64,000 nt of DNA from Pedobacter boryungensis. Its GTDB lineage: Bacteria > Bacteroidota > Bacteroidia > Sphingobacteriales > Sphingobacteriaceae. Under the pieces are notes generated by a model, which saw nothing but the letters and a program-made list of their open reading frames with translations, did no database searches and was not told the origin of the DNA. Numbering within the stretch: position 1 is the stretch's first letter; each line of letters starts with the position of its first letter. The stretch lies in the NCBI RefSeq assembly GCF_013204825.1, contig NZ_JABMKV010000001.1, positions 124,001 through 188,000 on the forward strand. The letters are read 5' to 3'. Below are positions 28,287 through 37,560 of this stretch, one piece after another. The translations under genes were made by a program, and so were the position numbers.

Positions 28287-30611
28287 ATGAAGAATTATAT
28301 CAAATATAACGAGTGGCAGATTATTGAAGAGGGATTTGATCCAAAATTGAACAAAATTTCTGAAAGTATATTTAGTTTGGGAAATGGAAGAATGGGTCAG
28401 CGGGCCAATTTTGAAGAACAATATACTGGAGAAACTTTGCAAGGTAATTATGTGGCTGGTGTTTATTATCCAGATAAAACTCGTGTAGGGTGGTGGAAAA
28501 ATGGATATCCTGAATATTTTGCCAAAGTATTAAATGCAACTAATTGGATTGGAATTCATATCATAGTCAATGACGAAGTTTTAGATTTAAATACCTGCTC
28601 CGTTTTAGATTTTAGTCGTGTGCTAGATATGCAAAAAGGTACACTAACTAGAAAGTTTAAAGTGGAACTAAAAAACGGGAACGTTCTCGATATAGCAGCA
28701 GTACGTTTTTGTAGTTTAGTTGATGATGAAGCAGGAGCAATTAAATACACCATTACCCCACATAATTTTAATGGAAAAATTTCAATCGAATCTAGCTTAG
28801 ATGGTGATGTAAAAAATCAGGATTCAAATTATGATGAAAAATTTTGGACTGAAATTAATGCAAAGCAACAAGATGATTTTGCTTTGCTTACCATGGAAAC
28901 AAAAAAGACTGCATTTTGGGTAAGTTCTGGTATATACACAGAAATTCATCAAGATGGTAAATTAATAGACCTAAAACCTCAATTCTCACTTAAAGAAAAG
29001 CAGGTTGCACAGCAATTTTCAATTGAGGTTAAAAGAGATCAAGCAACTACTATTTATAAGTATGCTGTTAATCTTTCTTCAGAAAATCACGATAAAGGAG
29101 AACTAGAAAATGCTGCGGTTAAAGTTTTAGAAACTATTGTTGCCAAGGGATTTGATCAAATGTTGAAAGAACAAGCTAACGCTTGGGCTGCTAAATGGCA
29201 AAATGGCGATGTAATCATTGAGGGCGATGTTGCTGCACAACAAGCTATTCGATTTAATATTTTTCAATTACATCAAACCTATACAGGTGAAGATGCTCGT
29301 TTAAATATAGGTCCAAAAGGATTTACGGGCGAAAAATACGGCGGCTCTACTTATTGGGATACAGAAGCTTATTGTTTGCCTTTTTACTTGGCAACAGCAC
29401 CACAGCAAGTTTCAGAAAACCTACTAATTTATCGCTATAACCATTTAGAAAAAGCAATTGAGAATGCTGAAAAATTAGGTTTTAAAGATGGGGCGGCATT
29501 ATATCCAATGGTAACCATAAATGGTGAAGAATGCCATAATGAATGGGAAATTACCTTTGAGGAAATTCATAGGAATGGCGCTATCGCTTTTGCGATCTTC
29601 AATTATATACGTTATACTGGAGATCAAAAATATTTAGCAGCATACGGTTTAGAAGTATTGATAGGTATTGCTCGTTTTTGGGCACAACGTATCAATTGGA
29701 GTGTCGAAAAAGAAAAATATGTAATGCTTGGCGTAACCGGTCCAAATGAATATGAAAACAATGTGAATAATAATTGGTATACAAGTACAATTGCAACCTG
29801 GTGTCTAAAATATACAATGGAAGCAATTGCGCAGGTTAAAGCCGATAATGAAAATAAACTTGATCAAATACTAAGCAAAACCAATTTTAATTTAGCGAAG
29901 GAAACCTCACATTGGCAAGATATTATTCATAAGATGTTTTATCCTGAAGATGAAAAGTTAGGAATTTTCTTACAACAAGATGGATATTTAGATAAAGAGC
30001 AGATTTTAGTTAAGGATTTGCCAGCAGTTGATCGACCATTAAATCAAAAATGGAGTTGGGATAGAATTTTAAGATCGTGCTTTATTAAACAAGCTGATGT
30101 TTTGCAAGGGATTTACTTTTTTGAGGAAGATTATGATTTAGAAACCATCCGTAGAAATTACGATTTTTATGAACCACGCACTGTGCATGAAAGTTCTTTA
30201 TCACCCTGTGTACATGCAATTATAGCTGCAAAACTTGGCGATTTGGATAGAGCATATGAGTTTTACTTACGTACATCTCGTTTAGATTTGGATGATTATA
30301 ATAATGACACAGAAGACGGTTTACACATTACTTCAATGGCGGGAACATGGTTAAGCGTTGTAGAAGGTTTTGGTGGAATGAGAGTTAAAAATAACCAATT
30401 GCATCTTAATCCGGTATTACCGAAAAAGTGGAAATCTTATGCATTTAAAATTGGGTTTAGACAGGCTATAATTACCGTTAAAGCAGATCAACAAAAAGTG
30501 AGTTTAAAGAATGAAAGTGAGAAAACTTTAACGTTAAACATTTTTGGCGATGACCATGTTTTACAAGCTAACGGAGTTTTAGATCTAGACACACAAATCC
30601 ACATCAATTGA
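28287..30611 (+). CDS. Glycoside hydrolase family 65 phosphorylase, probably maltose phosphorylase
   Basis: Cytoplasmic enzyme that phosphorolyses a disaccharide, most likely maltose, to glucose and beta-glucose-1-phosphate. The 774-residue protein has the GH65 N-terminal domain (SIFSLGNGRMGQRANFEE...), an (alpha/alpha)6 barrel with the catalytic glutamate in GVTGPNEYENN (about E488), and the C-terminal beta domain (VKNNQLHLNPVLPKKW). Kojibiose or trehalose phosphorylase cannot be excluded by motif, but its place among amylases and an alpha-glucosidase favours maltose. Six bases separate it from pgmB. Its TGA overlaps the next gene's TTG start. Confidence 0.9.
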   Translation: MKNYIKYNEWQIIEEGFDPKLNKISESIFSLGNGRMGQRANFEEQYTGETLQGNYVAGVYYPDKTRVGWWKNGYPEYFAKVLNATNWIGIHIIVNDEVLDLNTCSVLDFSRVLDMQKGTLTRKFKVELKNGNVLDIAAVRFCSLVDDEAGAIKYTITPHNFNGKISIESSLDGDVKNQDSNYDEKFWTEINAKQQDDFALLTMETKKTAFWVSSGIYTEIHQDGKLIDLKPQFSLKEKQVAQQFSIEVKRDQATTIYKYAVNLSSENHDKGELENAAVKVLETIVAKGFDQMLKEQANAWAAKWQNGDVIIEGDVAAQQAIRFNIFQLHQTYTGEDARLNIGPKGFTGEKYGGSTYWDTEAYCLPFYLATAPQQVSENLLIYRYNHLEKAIENAEKLGFKDGAALYPMVTINGEECHNEWEITFEEIHRNGAIAFAIFNYIRYTGDQKYLAAYGLEVLIGIARFWAQRINWSVEKEKYVMLGVTGPNEYENNVNNNWYTSTIATWCLKYTMEAIAQVKADNENKLDQILSKTNFNLAKETSHWQDIIHKMFYPEDEKLGIFLQQDGYLDKEQILVKDLPAVDRPLNQKWSWDRILRSCFIKQADVLQGIYFFEEDYDLETIRRNYDFYEPRTVHESSLSPCVHAIIAAKLGDLDRAYEFYLRTSRLDLDDYNNDTEDGLHITSMAGTWLSVVEGFGGMRVKNNQLHLNPVLPKKWKSYAFKIGFRQAIITVKADQQKVSLKNESEKTLTLNIFGDDHVLQANGVLDLDTQIHIN
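28676..28689. promoter_or_regulatory. Near-match to the LacI-type palindrome inside the GH65 gene
   Basis: CGGGAACGTTCTCG differs at one position from CGGGAACGTTCCCG, the core found upstream of susC. It lies about 390 bases inside the phosphorylase gene, in the same operon as the exact copy at 26056. Confidence 0.3.
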
Positions 30612-32431
30612 AGGCAATCAGCAAAATAGCGATATTGATGGTCATATTTTGTGGCTTATCAGCCTGTGCTCAAAAAAATAATTTACAAATGTTAGATCCG
30701 AATCAAACAACAAAAGAGAAAATTGAGAATAGGAAGTTGGTGATTTATCAAGCGCTTGTCCGTTATTTCGGTAATAAAAACACCACCAACAAATACTATG
30801 GTTCAATTGAAGAAAACGGTAGTGGAAAGTTCAATGACATAACTGTAAAAGCACTATCAGAATTAAAAAAGCTGGGTGTAAATTATGTTTGGTATACTGG
30901 TGTGATTGAACATGCGACTATGACAAATTATTCATCAGCTGGAATTAAAGTTGATGACCCAGATATTGTAAAGGGAAGGGCTGGTTCGCCGTATGCAATA
31001 AAAGATTATTATGACGTTGACCCAGATTTAGCTGTTGATGTTAAAAATCGAATGACGGAATATGAAGATTTAATAAAACGAACACATAATGAAGGACTGA
31101 AAGTATTAATGGATTTTATTCCTAATCATGTTGCTCGCACTTATCATTCTGATGCTAAACCTGCAAATGTGATTGATTTAGGAGCACAAGATGATACTAC
31201 TAAAAGCTTCGATCCCAAAAATGATTTCTATTATATTCCAGATCAAAAATTTATAGTTCCAACAGGTTATAATCCAGGTGGGGATAATTATCAAAGTCCT
31301 TTAAAAGATGGGAAATTCGATGAAAGTCCTGCCAAAGCAACAGGAAATAATGTGTTTAATCACGCACCGAAATTAGACGATTGGTTTGAAACAATTAAAT
31401 TAAATTACGGTTTTGATGTTCAAAATAATAATACAAAACATTTTGTCCCACAACCGCCTGTATGGAAGAAGATGCGAGATATCTTGGCTTTTTGGGCTTC
31501 AAAAGGAGTAGATGGTTTTAGATGTGATGTAGCGGAAATGGTGCCTGTAGAATTTTGGCATTGGGTAATTACAGACTTAAAGAAAAAATATCCAAACCTA
31601 ATTTTCATAGGGGAAGCTTACGATAGAAATCAATACAAAGACTTTTTGGTAAATGGAAAATTTGATTTTTTGTATGATAAAGTTGGTTTATACGATGGAT
31701 TGAAACGTTTAATGATGAATGATAGCAATGCAACTATAAAAGATATCAGCTTTGTATGGCAAAAGGAAAGTAAGGGATTTTCTCAGCACATGTTACGCTT
31801 TTTAGAAAACCACGATGAAGCCCGAATTGCTTCCAAAGCATTTGCTGGAAACCCATGGTATGCTGTGCCAGGCATGGTGGTTACTGCGACTTTATCTTCA
31901 GGCCCAGTAATGATTTACAATGGGCAAGAAGTTGGAGAGCCCGCAAATGGAACAGAAGGTTTTGGAGGGGACGATGGTAGAACCTCTATTTTCGATTATT
32001 GGGGAATTCCTCAACATCAAAAATGGATGAACAATGGGGCATTTGATGGCGGTAAACTAAACAATGACGAGAAAAAACTTCGTCAGTTTTACAGCAAACT
32101 ATTAAACTTGGCTACCACAAATGAAGCAATTTCCAAAGGTAATTTCTACGAACTTTTACAAGCAATTAAAACCTCAACAGGTTTTAACGATAAAGTTTAC
32201 GCATATTTAAGGTATACAGAAAACAAGCGAGTTTTAGTAATAACGAACTTTAATAGAAGTGATGTTACGTTAACGGTGAATTTGCCCAAGGATGTAGTAG
32301 AAGCTTTTAATTTGAAAGGCAAAATTACCTTCACGGATTTATTATCTGATACCAAGTTTAAAACTGAAAATATAACTAACGGACTAAATATTACAATGAT
32401 TGCTACGAGTGCTGTCATTTTAGAATTTTAA
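30608..32431 (+). CDS. Lipoprotein alpha-amylase (GH13)
   Basis: Secreted GH13 glucan hydrolase of 607 residues. The start is TTG, overlapping the previous stop (ATTGA); it is needed to give a full lipoprotein signal, MKAISKIAILMVIFCGLSA|C with the lipid cysteine at 20. The later Met-11 would leave almost no signal peptide. The catalytic set is D307 (GFRCDVAEMV), E336 (FIGEAYDRN) and D403 (LENHDEARI), with MDFIPNHVAR as conserved region I. It is probably attached to the outer membrane and may degrade starch at the surface, SusG-like. It is part of the maltose operon. Confidence 0.88.
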   Translation: MKAISKIAILMVIFCGLSACAQKNNLQMLDPNQTTKEKIENRKLVIYQALVRYFGNKNTTNKYYGSIEENGSGKFNDITVKALSELKKLGVNYVWYTGVIEHATMTNYSSAGIKVDDPDIVKGRAGSPYAIKDYYDVDPDLAVDVKNRMTEYEDLIKRTHNEGLKVLMDFIPNHVARTYHSDAKPANVIDLGAQDDTTKSFDPKNDFYYIPDQKFIVPTGYNPGGDNYQSPLKDGKFDESPAKATGNNVFNHAPKLDDWFETIKLNYGFDVQNNNTKHFVPQPPVWKKMRDILAFWASKGVDGFRCDVAEMVPVEFWHWVITDLKKKYPNLIFIGEAYDRNQYKDFLVNGKFDFLYDKVGLYDGLKRLMMNDSNATIKDISFVWQKESKGFSQHMLRFLENHDEARIASKAFAGNPWYAVPGMVVTATLSSGPVMIYNGQEVGEPANGTEGFGGDDGRTSIFDYWGIPQHQKWMNNGAFDGGKLNNDEKKLRQFYSKLLNLATTNEAISKGNFYELLQAIKTSTGFNDKVYAYLRYTENKRVLVITNFNRSDVTLTVNLPKDVVEAFNLKGKITFTDLLSDTKFKTENITNGLNITMIATSAVILEF

Positions 32432-32469
32432 CTCTTCGCTAACAAACTAAACCTAAACCAAATATAACC

Positions 32470-33882
32470 ATGACTGATTTTTCACGTAAACCAAAGCTTT
32501 CATTTTGGAGCATTTTTAACATGAGCTTCGGCTTTTTGGGTATTCAATTTGGTTTCGCCTTACAAGGAGGCTTTATGTCTCGAATATTTCAAACTTTAGG
32601 TGCTAGTCAAGATAGCATACCCGCTTTATGGGTTGCAGCACCTTTAACAGGCTTATTGGTACAACCGATTATTGGTTATATGAGCGATAGAACTTGGAAC
32701 CCAAGATGGGGAAGAAGAAAACCATTTTTTTTAATCGGGGCAATATTAAGTACAATAGTTTTGTTTTTCTTGCCAAATTCTCCAGTTTTATGGGTAGCAG
32801 CAGGATGTTTATGGGTTTTGGATGCATCTATCAATATCACCATGGAGCCTTTTAGAGCTTTAGTTGCTGATAAATTACCAGATTCTCAACGCTCGTATGG
32901 TTTTGTGATGCAAACCTTAATTATAGGCGTAGGCACATGGGTTGCCAGTAATTTACCATGGTTGGTTAATAAATTAGGTGTTTCTAATGAAGCTTTACCC
33001 GGAATAGTCCCACTATCTGTAAAAATAGCTTTTGCAATTGGAGGAGTTGTTTTTTTAGGTTCTGTATTATACACCATTTTCACTACATCAGAATATCCAC
33101 CAGATGATTTAGAAGAATTTAAAAAAGAAAAAGAACAGAGTAAAGGCTTTTTGAACGGATTCAAAGAAATTCTTTCTAGCATTAATAAAATGCCAAAAAC
33201 CATGAAATTGCTTGGCATAATTCAGTTTTTTAGTTGATTTGCATTTTTTGCCATGTGGAGTTTAGCCACACCAGCATTAACTACACATGTTTTTCATGCA
33301 CCCGCACCAATAGAAAGCACTTTTAACATGGCAGATGAAAGTTCAAAAGCATTATTTATGTCGGCAAGTAAAGCATACAATGATGCTGCAGATTTAGTAG
33401 GTTCATATATGGGCATGTACGGTTTATCATCTATGGCATTTGCGCTATTGCTTACTTTTTACGCAGCCAAAAGAAGTATCAATAGAAAATATATTCACAT
33501 GTTTAGCTTAATTGCTGGCGGGTTAGGTTTCATTTCCATGTACTTTATTCAAAACCCAGATCAGTTAATTTATTCGTTTATTCTGATTGGAATTTCTTGG
33601 GGTAGCATACTCTCTATGCCTTACGCCATGTTGTCGAGTGCTATAAATCCTAAAAAAATGGGGATTTATATGGGGATTTTTAATATGTTTATTGTAATTC
33701 CGCAAATTATTGCTGCAACCGGTGGTTTAAACTATTTATATCACTTAATTTTTGGTTCGGCAGTAATTAATGCAATGCTTTTAGCTGGCACATCTTTACT
33801 CATTGGAGGCTTAGCTAATTTCTTAATTACCGATAAAAAAGTAATAACGCATCAGGCGGAAGATACAGAAGTAGTAAGTTAA
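32470..33882 (+). pseudogene. MFS sugar:cation symporter (maltose/sucrose type) interrupted by an in-frame TGA
   Basis: Inner-membrane symporter of the GPH/SUT-like MFS type, expected to import maltose. Residues 1-255 show about six membrane segments and the loop GYMSDRTWNPRWGRRKPFF, typical of this group. TGA at 33235-33237 (codon 256) ends that frame, but the same frame continues open to 33882 with the remaining segments and no shift. The surrounding residues read IIQFFS-stop-FAFFAMWS. As I recall, related transporters have tryptophan (TGG) there, so this is one G-to-A change. The codon is not reassigned, since TGA ends neighbouring genes such as ftsQ and the GH65 gene. Either a real nonsense mutation or a sequence error; restart at ATG 33253 could give a separate C-terminal half. 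Confidence 0.85.
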
Positions 33883-33906
33883 GCGTAACAGCAGTTAAAT
33901 TTTTTT

Positions 33907-36381
33907 ATGGAAGAAGAAACGAATAGTGAAGAGAAGCAAATTTTAGCAGAAACAGTAGGTTCACAAACAGAAGAAGAAATTATTCAGCATCTCAATAATC
34001 CAGTAACGAATTTAAAGCCAATAGTAAAACAATATTTAACGGCAGTAAAAGGAGTTAAAAAGGAAGGCAACAAGTTTTATTTTTCCGATGGAAATGCCAG
34101 AGTTGAAGTAAGGGTTGTGAGTGATGAAATCATTAGAGTGCGAATGGCTCCGCATGGTGTTTTTCTAGACGATTTTTCTTATGCAGTTCCGCAAGTAGAT
34201 CAAAAAGTAACCACTTTTAAACTAGAAGAAAACGAAGATTATTATGCTATTTCGACTAACACGGTAACTTGTAAAGTTAAAAAAGAGGATTTTTTAATAT
34301 CCTTTACAGATAATACCAGCGGAATGGTGATGACTCAAGATATCTCTCCCATGCATTGGGAGGAAAACGTTGAGTTTGGTGGTTATTATGTATATGCCAC
34401 AAAGGAATGCTTGCCAGAAGAGAACTTCTTTGGTTTAGGAGATAAATCTGGTAACATGAATTTACGTGGCAGAAAATTCCAAAACTGGAATACAGATGCC
34501 TATTCATTTGGTTGGGACCAAGATCCATTGTATCGTACAATTTCTTTTTATATTGGTATTCATAATGGTGCTGGATATGGAATTTTCTTTGATAATACCT
34601 TCCGTTCTTATTTTGATTTTGGCAAGGAAAACGGTAACAAAACTAGTTTTTGGGCAGATGGTGGTGAGTTACAATATTATTACATCCACGGACCTCATAT
34701 GATGGATGTAGTTAAGCGCTACCAAACCTTAACAGGAACACATCAATTACCACCAAAATGGGCTTTAGGTTTTCACCAATGTCGCTGGAGTTATTACCCA
34801 GAGAAAAAAGTGAGAGATATTGCAGAAAGTTTTAGGTCTCATCAAATTCCTTGCGATGCCATTTATTTGGATATCGATTATATGGATGGTTATCGCTGCT
34901 TTACTTGGAATAAAAAATATTTCCCAGATCCTAAAAAAATGATCAAAGATCTAATGAACATCGGTATGAAAACCGTTGTTATGATAGATCCAGGAATTAA
35001 AGTAGATGATAATTATTGGGTGTTTAAAGAAGGAAAAGAAAACAATTACTTCTGTCGTCGAAGCGATGATTATTTTATGGAAGGTCACGTTTGGCCGGGT
35101 CGATGCCAATTTCCAGATTTTACCAATCCAACAGTAAGAGAATGGTGGGGAGGGTTATATAAAGAGCTGGTAGATTTAGGTGTAGCCGGAGTTTGGAATG
35201 ATATGAATGAGCCAGCAGTTTTCGGTGCAGGAACTTTTCCGAACGATGTAAGACATAATTATGATGGCTACCGAGGGTCGCACCGTAAAGCACATAATGT
35301 GTATGGCATGCAAATGGTTCGTTCTACCTATGATGGGTTAAAGAAACTGCAACGTAATAAACGCCCTTTCACTATTACTAGAGCAGGTTATTCGGGTGTG
35401 CAACGTTACGCCTGTGTATGGACTGGAGATAACGTAGCTACTTGGGAACATTTAAAATTAGGAAACATTCAATGCCAACGCATGTCGGTTTCTGGGGTGC
35501 CTTTTGTAGGAACGGATATAGGTGGTTTTAGTGGTGAGCCAGATGGTGAATTATTTACACGTTGGATTCAACTAGGTACTTTTTCTCCTTTTATGCGAGC
35601 GCATTCTGCTGGTGATACAGCCGAACGTGAGCCTTGGAGTTTTGGTGAACCATTTACCAGTATCAACCGTAAATTCATAGAGTTAAGATATCGATTGATG
35701 CCTTATATTTATTCGGTTTTCTGGGAGCATCATCGTTATGGTTTTCCAATTCTGAGACCTTTGGTTATGCTTGAACAAGATATAGTGAGCAATCATTACC
35801 GTCAAGATGAATTTAGTTTTGGTGATAAAATTTTAGTTTGTCCAGTATTAGAACAAGGCGCTGTTTCTAGAGTGGTTTACTTACCAAAAGGACAATGGTA
35901 CAATTTCTGGACACACGAGTTATTAATTGGAGAAAATGAATATACCATTGCAGCTCCATTAGAAGATATGCCTTTGTTTGTTAGAGCAGGATCAGTAATT
36001 CCAGAATATCCAGTAATGCAATATGTTGGCGAGAAACCAATTGATGAAGTTTGGTTAAATGTATATTATGCTGATTACGAAGTGAATTCATTCCTATTTG
36101 AAGATCATGGCGACACATTTGCTTACGAACAAGACATTTATTTAGAGAAGAAATTCAGTGTAAAAGGCGATGGCAAAAACCTATTTATCAAACAAGATAC
36201 AGAAGGTTTATATACACCAAATTACGAATTGTACGATTACAATGTGATTGGTTTACCATTTGAAGTAAACAAGATTTTTGTTGATGATAAAGAAGTATCA
36301 GATTTTAGCTTGGATGAACGTGGTAGACTAAGATTTAAATCGAATAAAAACTTTATACACATTAAGATTATAGGGTTTTAG
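33907..36381 (+). CDS. Glycoside hydrolase family 31 alpha-glucosidase
   Basis: Releases glucose from the non-reducing ends of maltose and maltodextrins. The 824-residue product has an acidic N-terminal extension (about 1-45, no signal peptide seen, so probably cytoplasmic), and an N-terminal beta-sandwich with FFGLGDKSGNMNLRG. The barrel carries the nucleophile in GVWNDMNEP (D432), the TRAGYSGVQRYACVWTGDN region with the acid/base aspartate, and FMRAHSAGD. C-terminal beta domains follow. It is the last gene of the maltose operon, 24 bases after the symporter. Confidence 0.93.
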   Translation: MEEETNSEEKQILAETVGSQTEEEIIQHLNNPVTNLKPIVKQYLTAVKGVKKEGNKFYFSDGNARVEVRVVSDEIIRVRMAPHGVFLDDFSYAVPQVDQKVTTFKLEENEDYYAISTNTVTCKVKKEDFLISFTDNTSGMVMTQDISPMHWEENVEFGGYYVYATKECLPEENFFGLGDKSGNMNLRGRKFQNWNTDAYSFGWDQDPLYRTISFYIGIHNGAGYGIFFDNTFRSYFDFGKENGNKTSFWADGGELQYYYIHGPHMMDVVKRYQTLTGTHQLPPKWALGFHQCRWSYYPEKKVRDIAESFRSHQIPCDAIYLDIDYMDGYRCFTWNKKYFPDPKKMIKDLMNIGMKTVVMIDPGIKVDDNYWVFKEGKENNYFCRRSDDYFMEGHVWPGRCQFPDFTNPTVREWWGGLYKELVDLGVAGVWNDMNEPAVFGAGTFPNDVRHNYDGYRGSHRKAHNVYGMQMVRSTYDGLKKLQRNKRPFTITRAGYSGVQRYACVWTGDNVATWEHLKLGNIQCQRMSVSGVPFVGTDIGGFSGEPDGELFTRWIQLGTFSPFMRAHSAGDTAEREPWSFGEPFTSINRKFIELRYRLMPYIYSVFWEHHRYGFPILRPLVMLEQDIVSNHYRQDEFSFGDKILVCPVLEQGAVSRVVYLPKGQWYNFWTHELLIGENEYTIAAPLEDMPLFVRAGSVIPEYPVMQYVGEKPIDEVWLNVYYADYEVNSFLFEDHGDTFAYEQDIYLEKKFSVKGDGKNLFIKQDTEGLYTPNYELYDYNVIGLPFEVNKIFVDDKEVSDFSLDERGRLRFKSNKNFIHIKIIGF

Positions 36382-36392
36382 CAAATTTCGTA

Positions 36393-36520
36393 ATTGCGAG
36401 GTACGAAGCAATCTTAAAGCCGTAAAAGAAATGGACTGGTGTTGTAAGATTGCTTCACTATGTTCGCAATGACGAACGCCACTCCAACTGGTCTTGCGAT
36501 GGGCACAACGAAGCAATCTC
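36393..36520. repeat. REP-like intergenic inverted repeat of Sphingobacteriaceae type
   Basis: The left arm ATTGCGAGGTACGAAGCAAT (continuing to 36416) is mirrored imperfectly by the right arm, which begins TAAGATTGCTTCACTATG at 36445 and ends CGCAATGACGA near 36474. A further left-arm copy with CACAACGAAGCAATCTC ends at 36520. Such GAAGCAATCT / AGATTGCTTC units are common between genes in this family. A minus-strand reading frame across it gives HCEHSEAI, the known spurious product of these elements. Confidence 0.75.
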
Positions 36521-36555
36521 CATTTATGAAATGATGAGTTTTTAAAATTTAAGAA

Positions 36556-36879
36556 ATGCGAAAGAAATTGATCTTCATTTATAGTCATCATTTCAAATTG
36601 GTCCTATTTCTTAATTTTTCATGGAGTTTATTCTTTGCCTATTTATTCTTCCAAAAAGGATTTGATAAAATCCCATTATACAATCTTGCTATCGCTTTTA
36701 AGGTATTGATGTATGCCATAACAATCGGCATTGAAAAATTATTTTTTGGCCCACGTAGGTTCTATTATCAAAATTTAGGATTAAGTTACCGCAGATTGTT
36801 CTCCATCCTGTTTGCTTTTGATTTCATTGTTTTCTGTACACTTTTATTAATTGTTTTAGGATGCAGGAACTTTATATAG
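36556..36879 (+). CDS. Small membrane protein paired with an ABC ATPase
   Basis: A 107-residue protein with three hydrophobic segments (about 15-33, 43-60 and 82-102) and a basic N-terminus. I recognise no family. It overlaps the ABC ATPase gene by 19 bases, so the two are coupled. It may be a membrane partner of that ATPase, but it is far smaller than a normal permease. Confidence 0.65.
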   Translation: MRKKLIFIYSHHFKLVLFLNFSWSLFFAYLFFQKGFDKIPLYNLAIAFKVLMYAITIGIEKLFFGPRRFYYQNLGLSYRRLFSILFAFDFIVFCTLLLIVLGCRNFI

Positions 36880-37514
36880 ATAGTGTAAACCATCGTTATG
36901 GTGAATATCAGGTATTGAGCAGTGTTTATTTAACCTGTAAAATAGGAGAGGTGGTTGGTTTATTAGGTAGAAACGGTTCAGGGAAATCTACTTTACTAAA
37001 AATCATTTTTGGCAGCATACAACCAAGGTTTAAATATTTAAAAATTGATGACGAATTACAAGTAAAAACCTACTTAACACAGCAGGTTGCTTATTTACCG
37101 CAAGGCTATTTTATTCCGCATTATCTGAAAATTAAAGATCTGATTGAGTTGTACATCAATAACTATAAAGACCAAGTATTAAACTTAGCTATTTTCAAAT
37201 CGAATTTAAATGAACCCATTGGAAATTTATCTGGCGGAAACAGAAGGTTGGTTGAAGCCTTATTGATTTTATATAGCGATGCTAAATATGTATTATTAGA
37301 TGAACCTTTTTCTCAACTTGCTCCCTTAATTGCGAATGAATTAAAGGAACACATTGTTCATTTAAAATCGCAAAAAGGATTGATCATTACAGATCATTAT
37401 TACCGACAAATTATAGAAATTTCATCGCGTATCATTTTGCTGCACAATGGTTGTAATTATGCTATTAATAACGAAGATGATTTAATAGTGCATGGCTATT
37501 TGCCTAATTTGTAA
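36861..37514 (+). CDS. ABC transporter-type ATP-binding protein
   Basis: A 217-residue single ABC domain: Walker A GLLGRNGSGKST (about 32-43), Q-loop region QQVAYLPQG, signature LSGGNRRL and Walker B YVLLDEPFSQ, with the switch histidine in ITDHYYRQI. The signature is followed directly by an arginine-rich segment. No permease other than the 107-residue membrane protein is adjacent, so the substrate is unknown. It sits between the maltose operon and glgB. Confidence 0.85.
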   Translation: MQELYIDSVNHRYGEYQVLSSVYLTCKIGEVVGLLGRNGSGKSTLLKIIFGSIQPRFKYLKIDDELQVKTYLTQQVAYLPQGYFIPHYLKIKDLIELYINNYKDQVLNLAIFKSNLNEPIGNLSGGNRRLVEALLILYSDAKYVLLDEPFSQLAPLIANELKEHIVHLKSQKGLIITDHYYRQIIEISSRIILLHNGCNYAINNEDDLIVHGYLPNL

Positions 37515-37560
37515 TTATTCAGGTTTAAAAAGGTAAATTAGGCCTATAAATATTCGAACT

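Noticed and set aside
32470..33882. TGA recoding as tryptophan or selenocysteine
   Set aside because: TGA ends intact neighbouring genes such as ftsQ and the GH65 gene, and no selenocysteine-insertion hairpin was seen. A point change or sequence error is simpler.
36328..36591. 87-residue minus-strand reading frame
   Set aside because: It runs through the REP-like repeat and gives the HCEHSEAI-type peptide typical of spurious frames in these elements.
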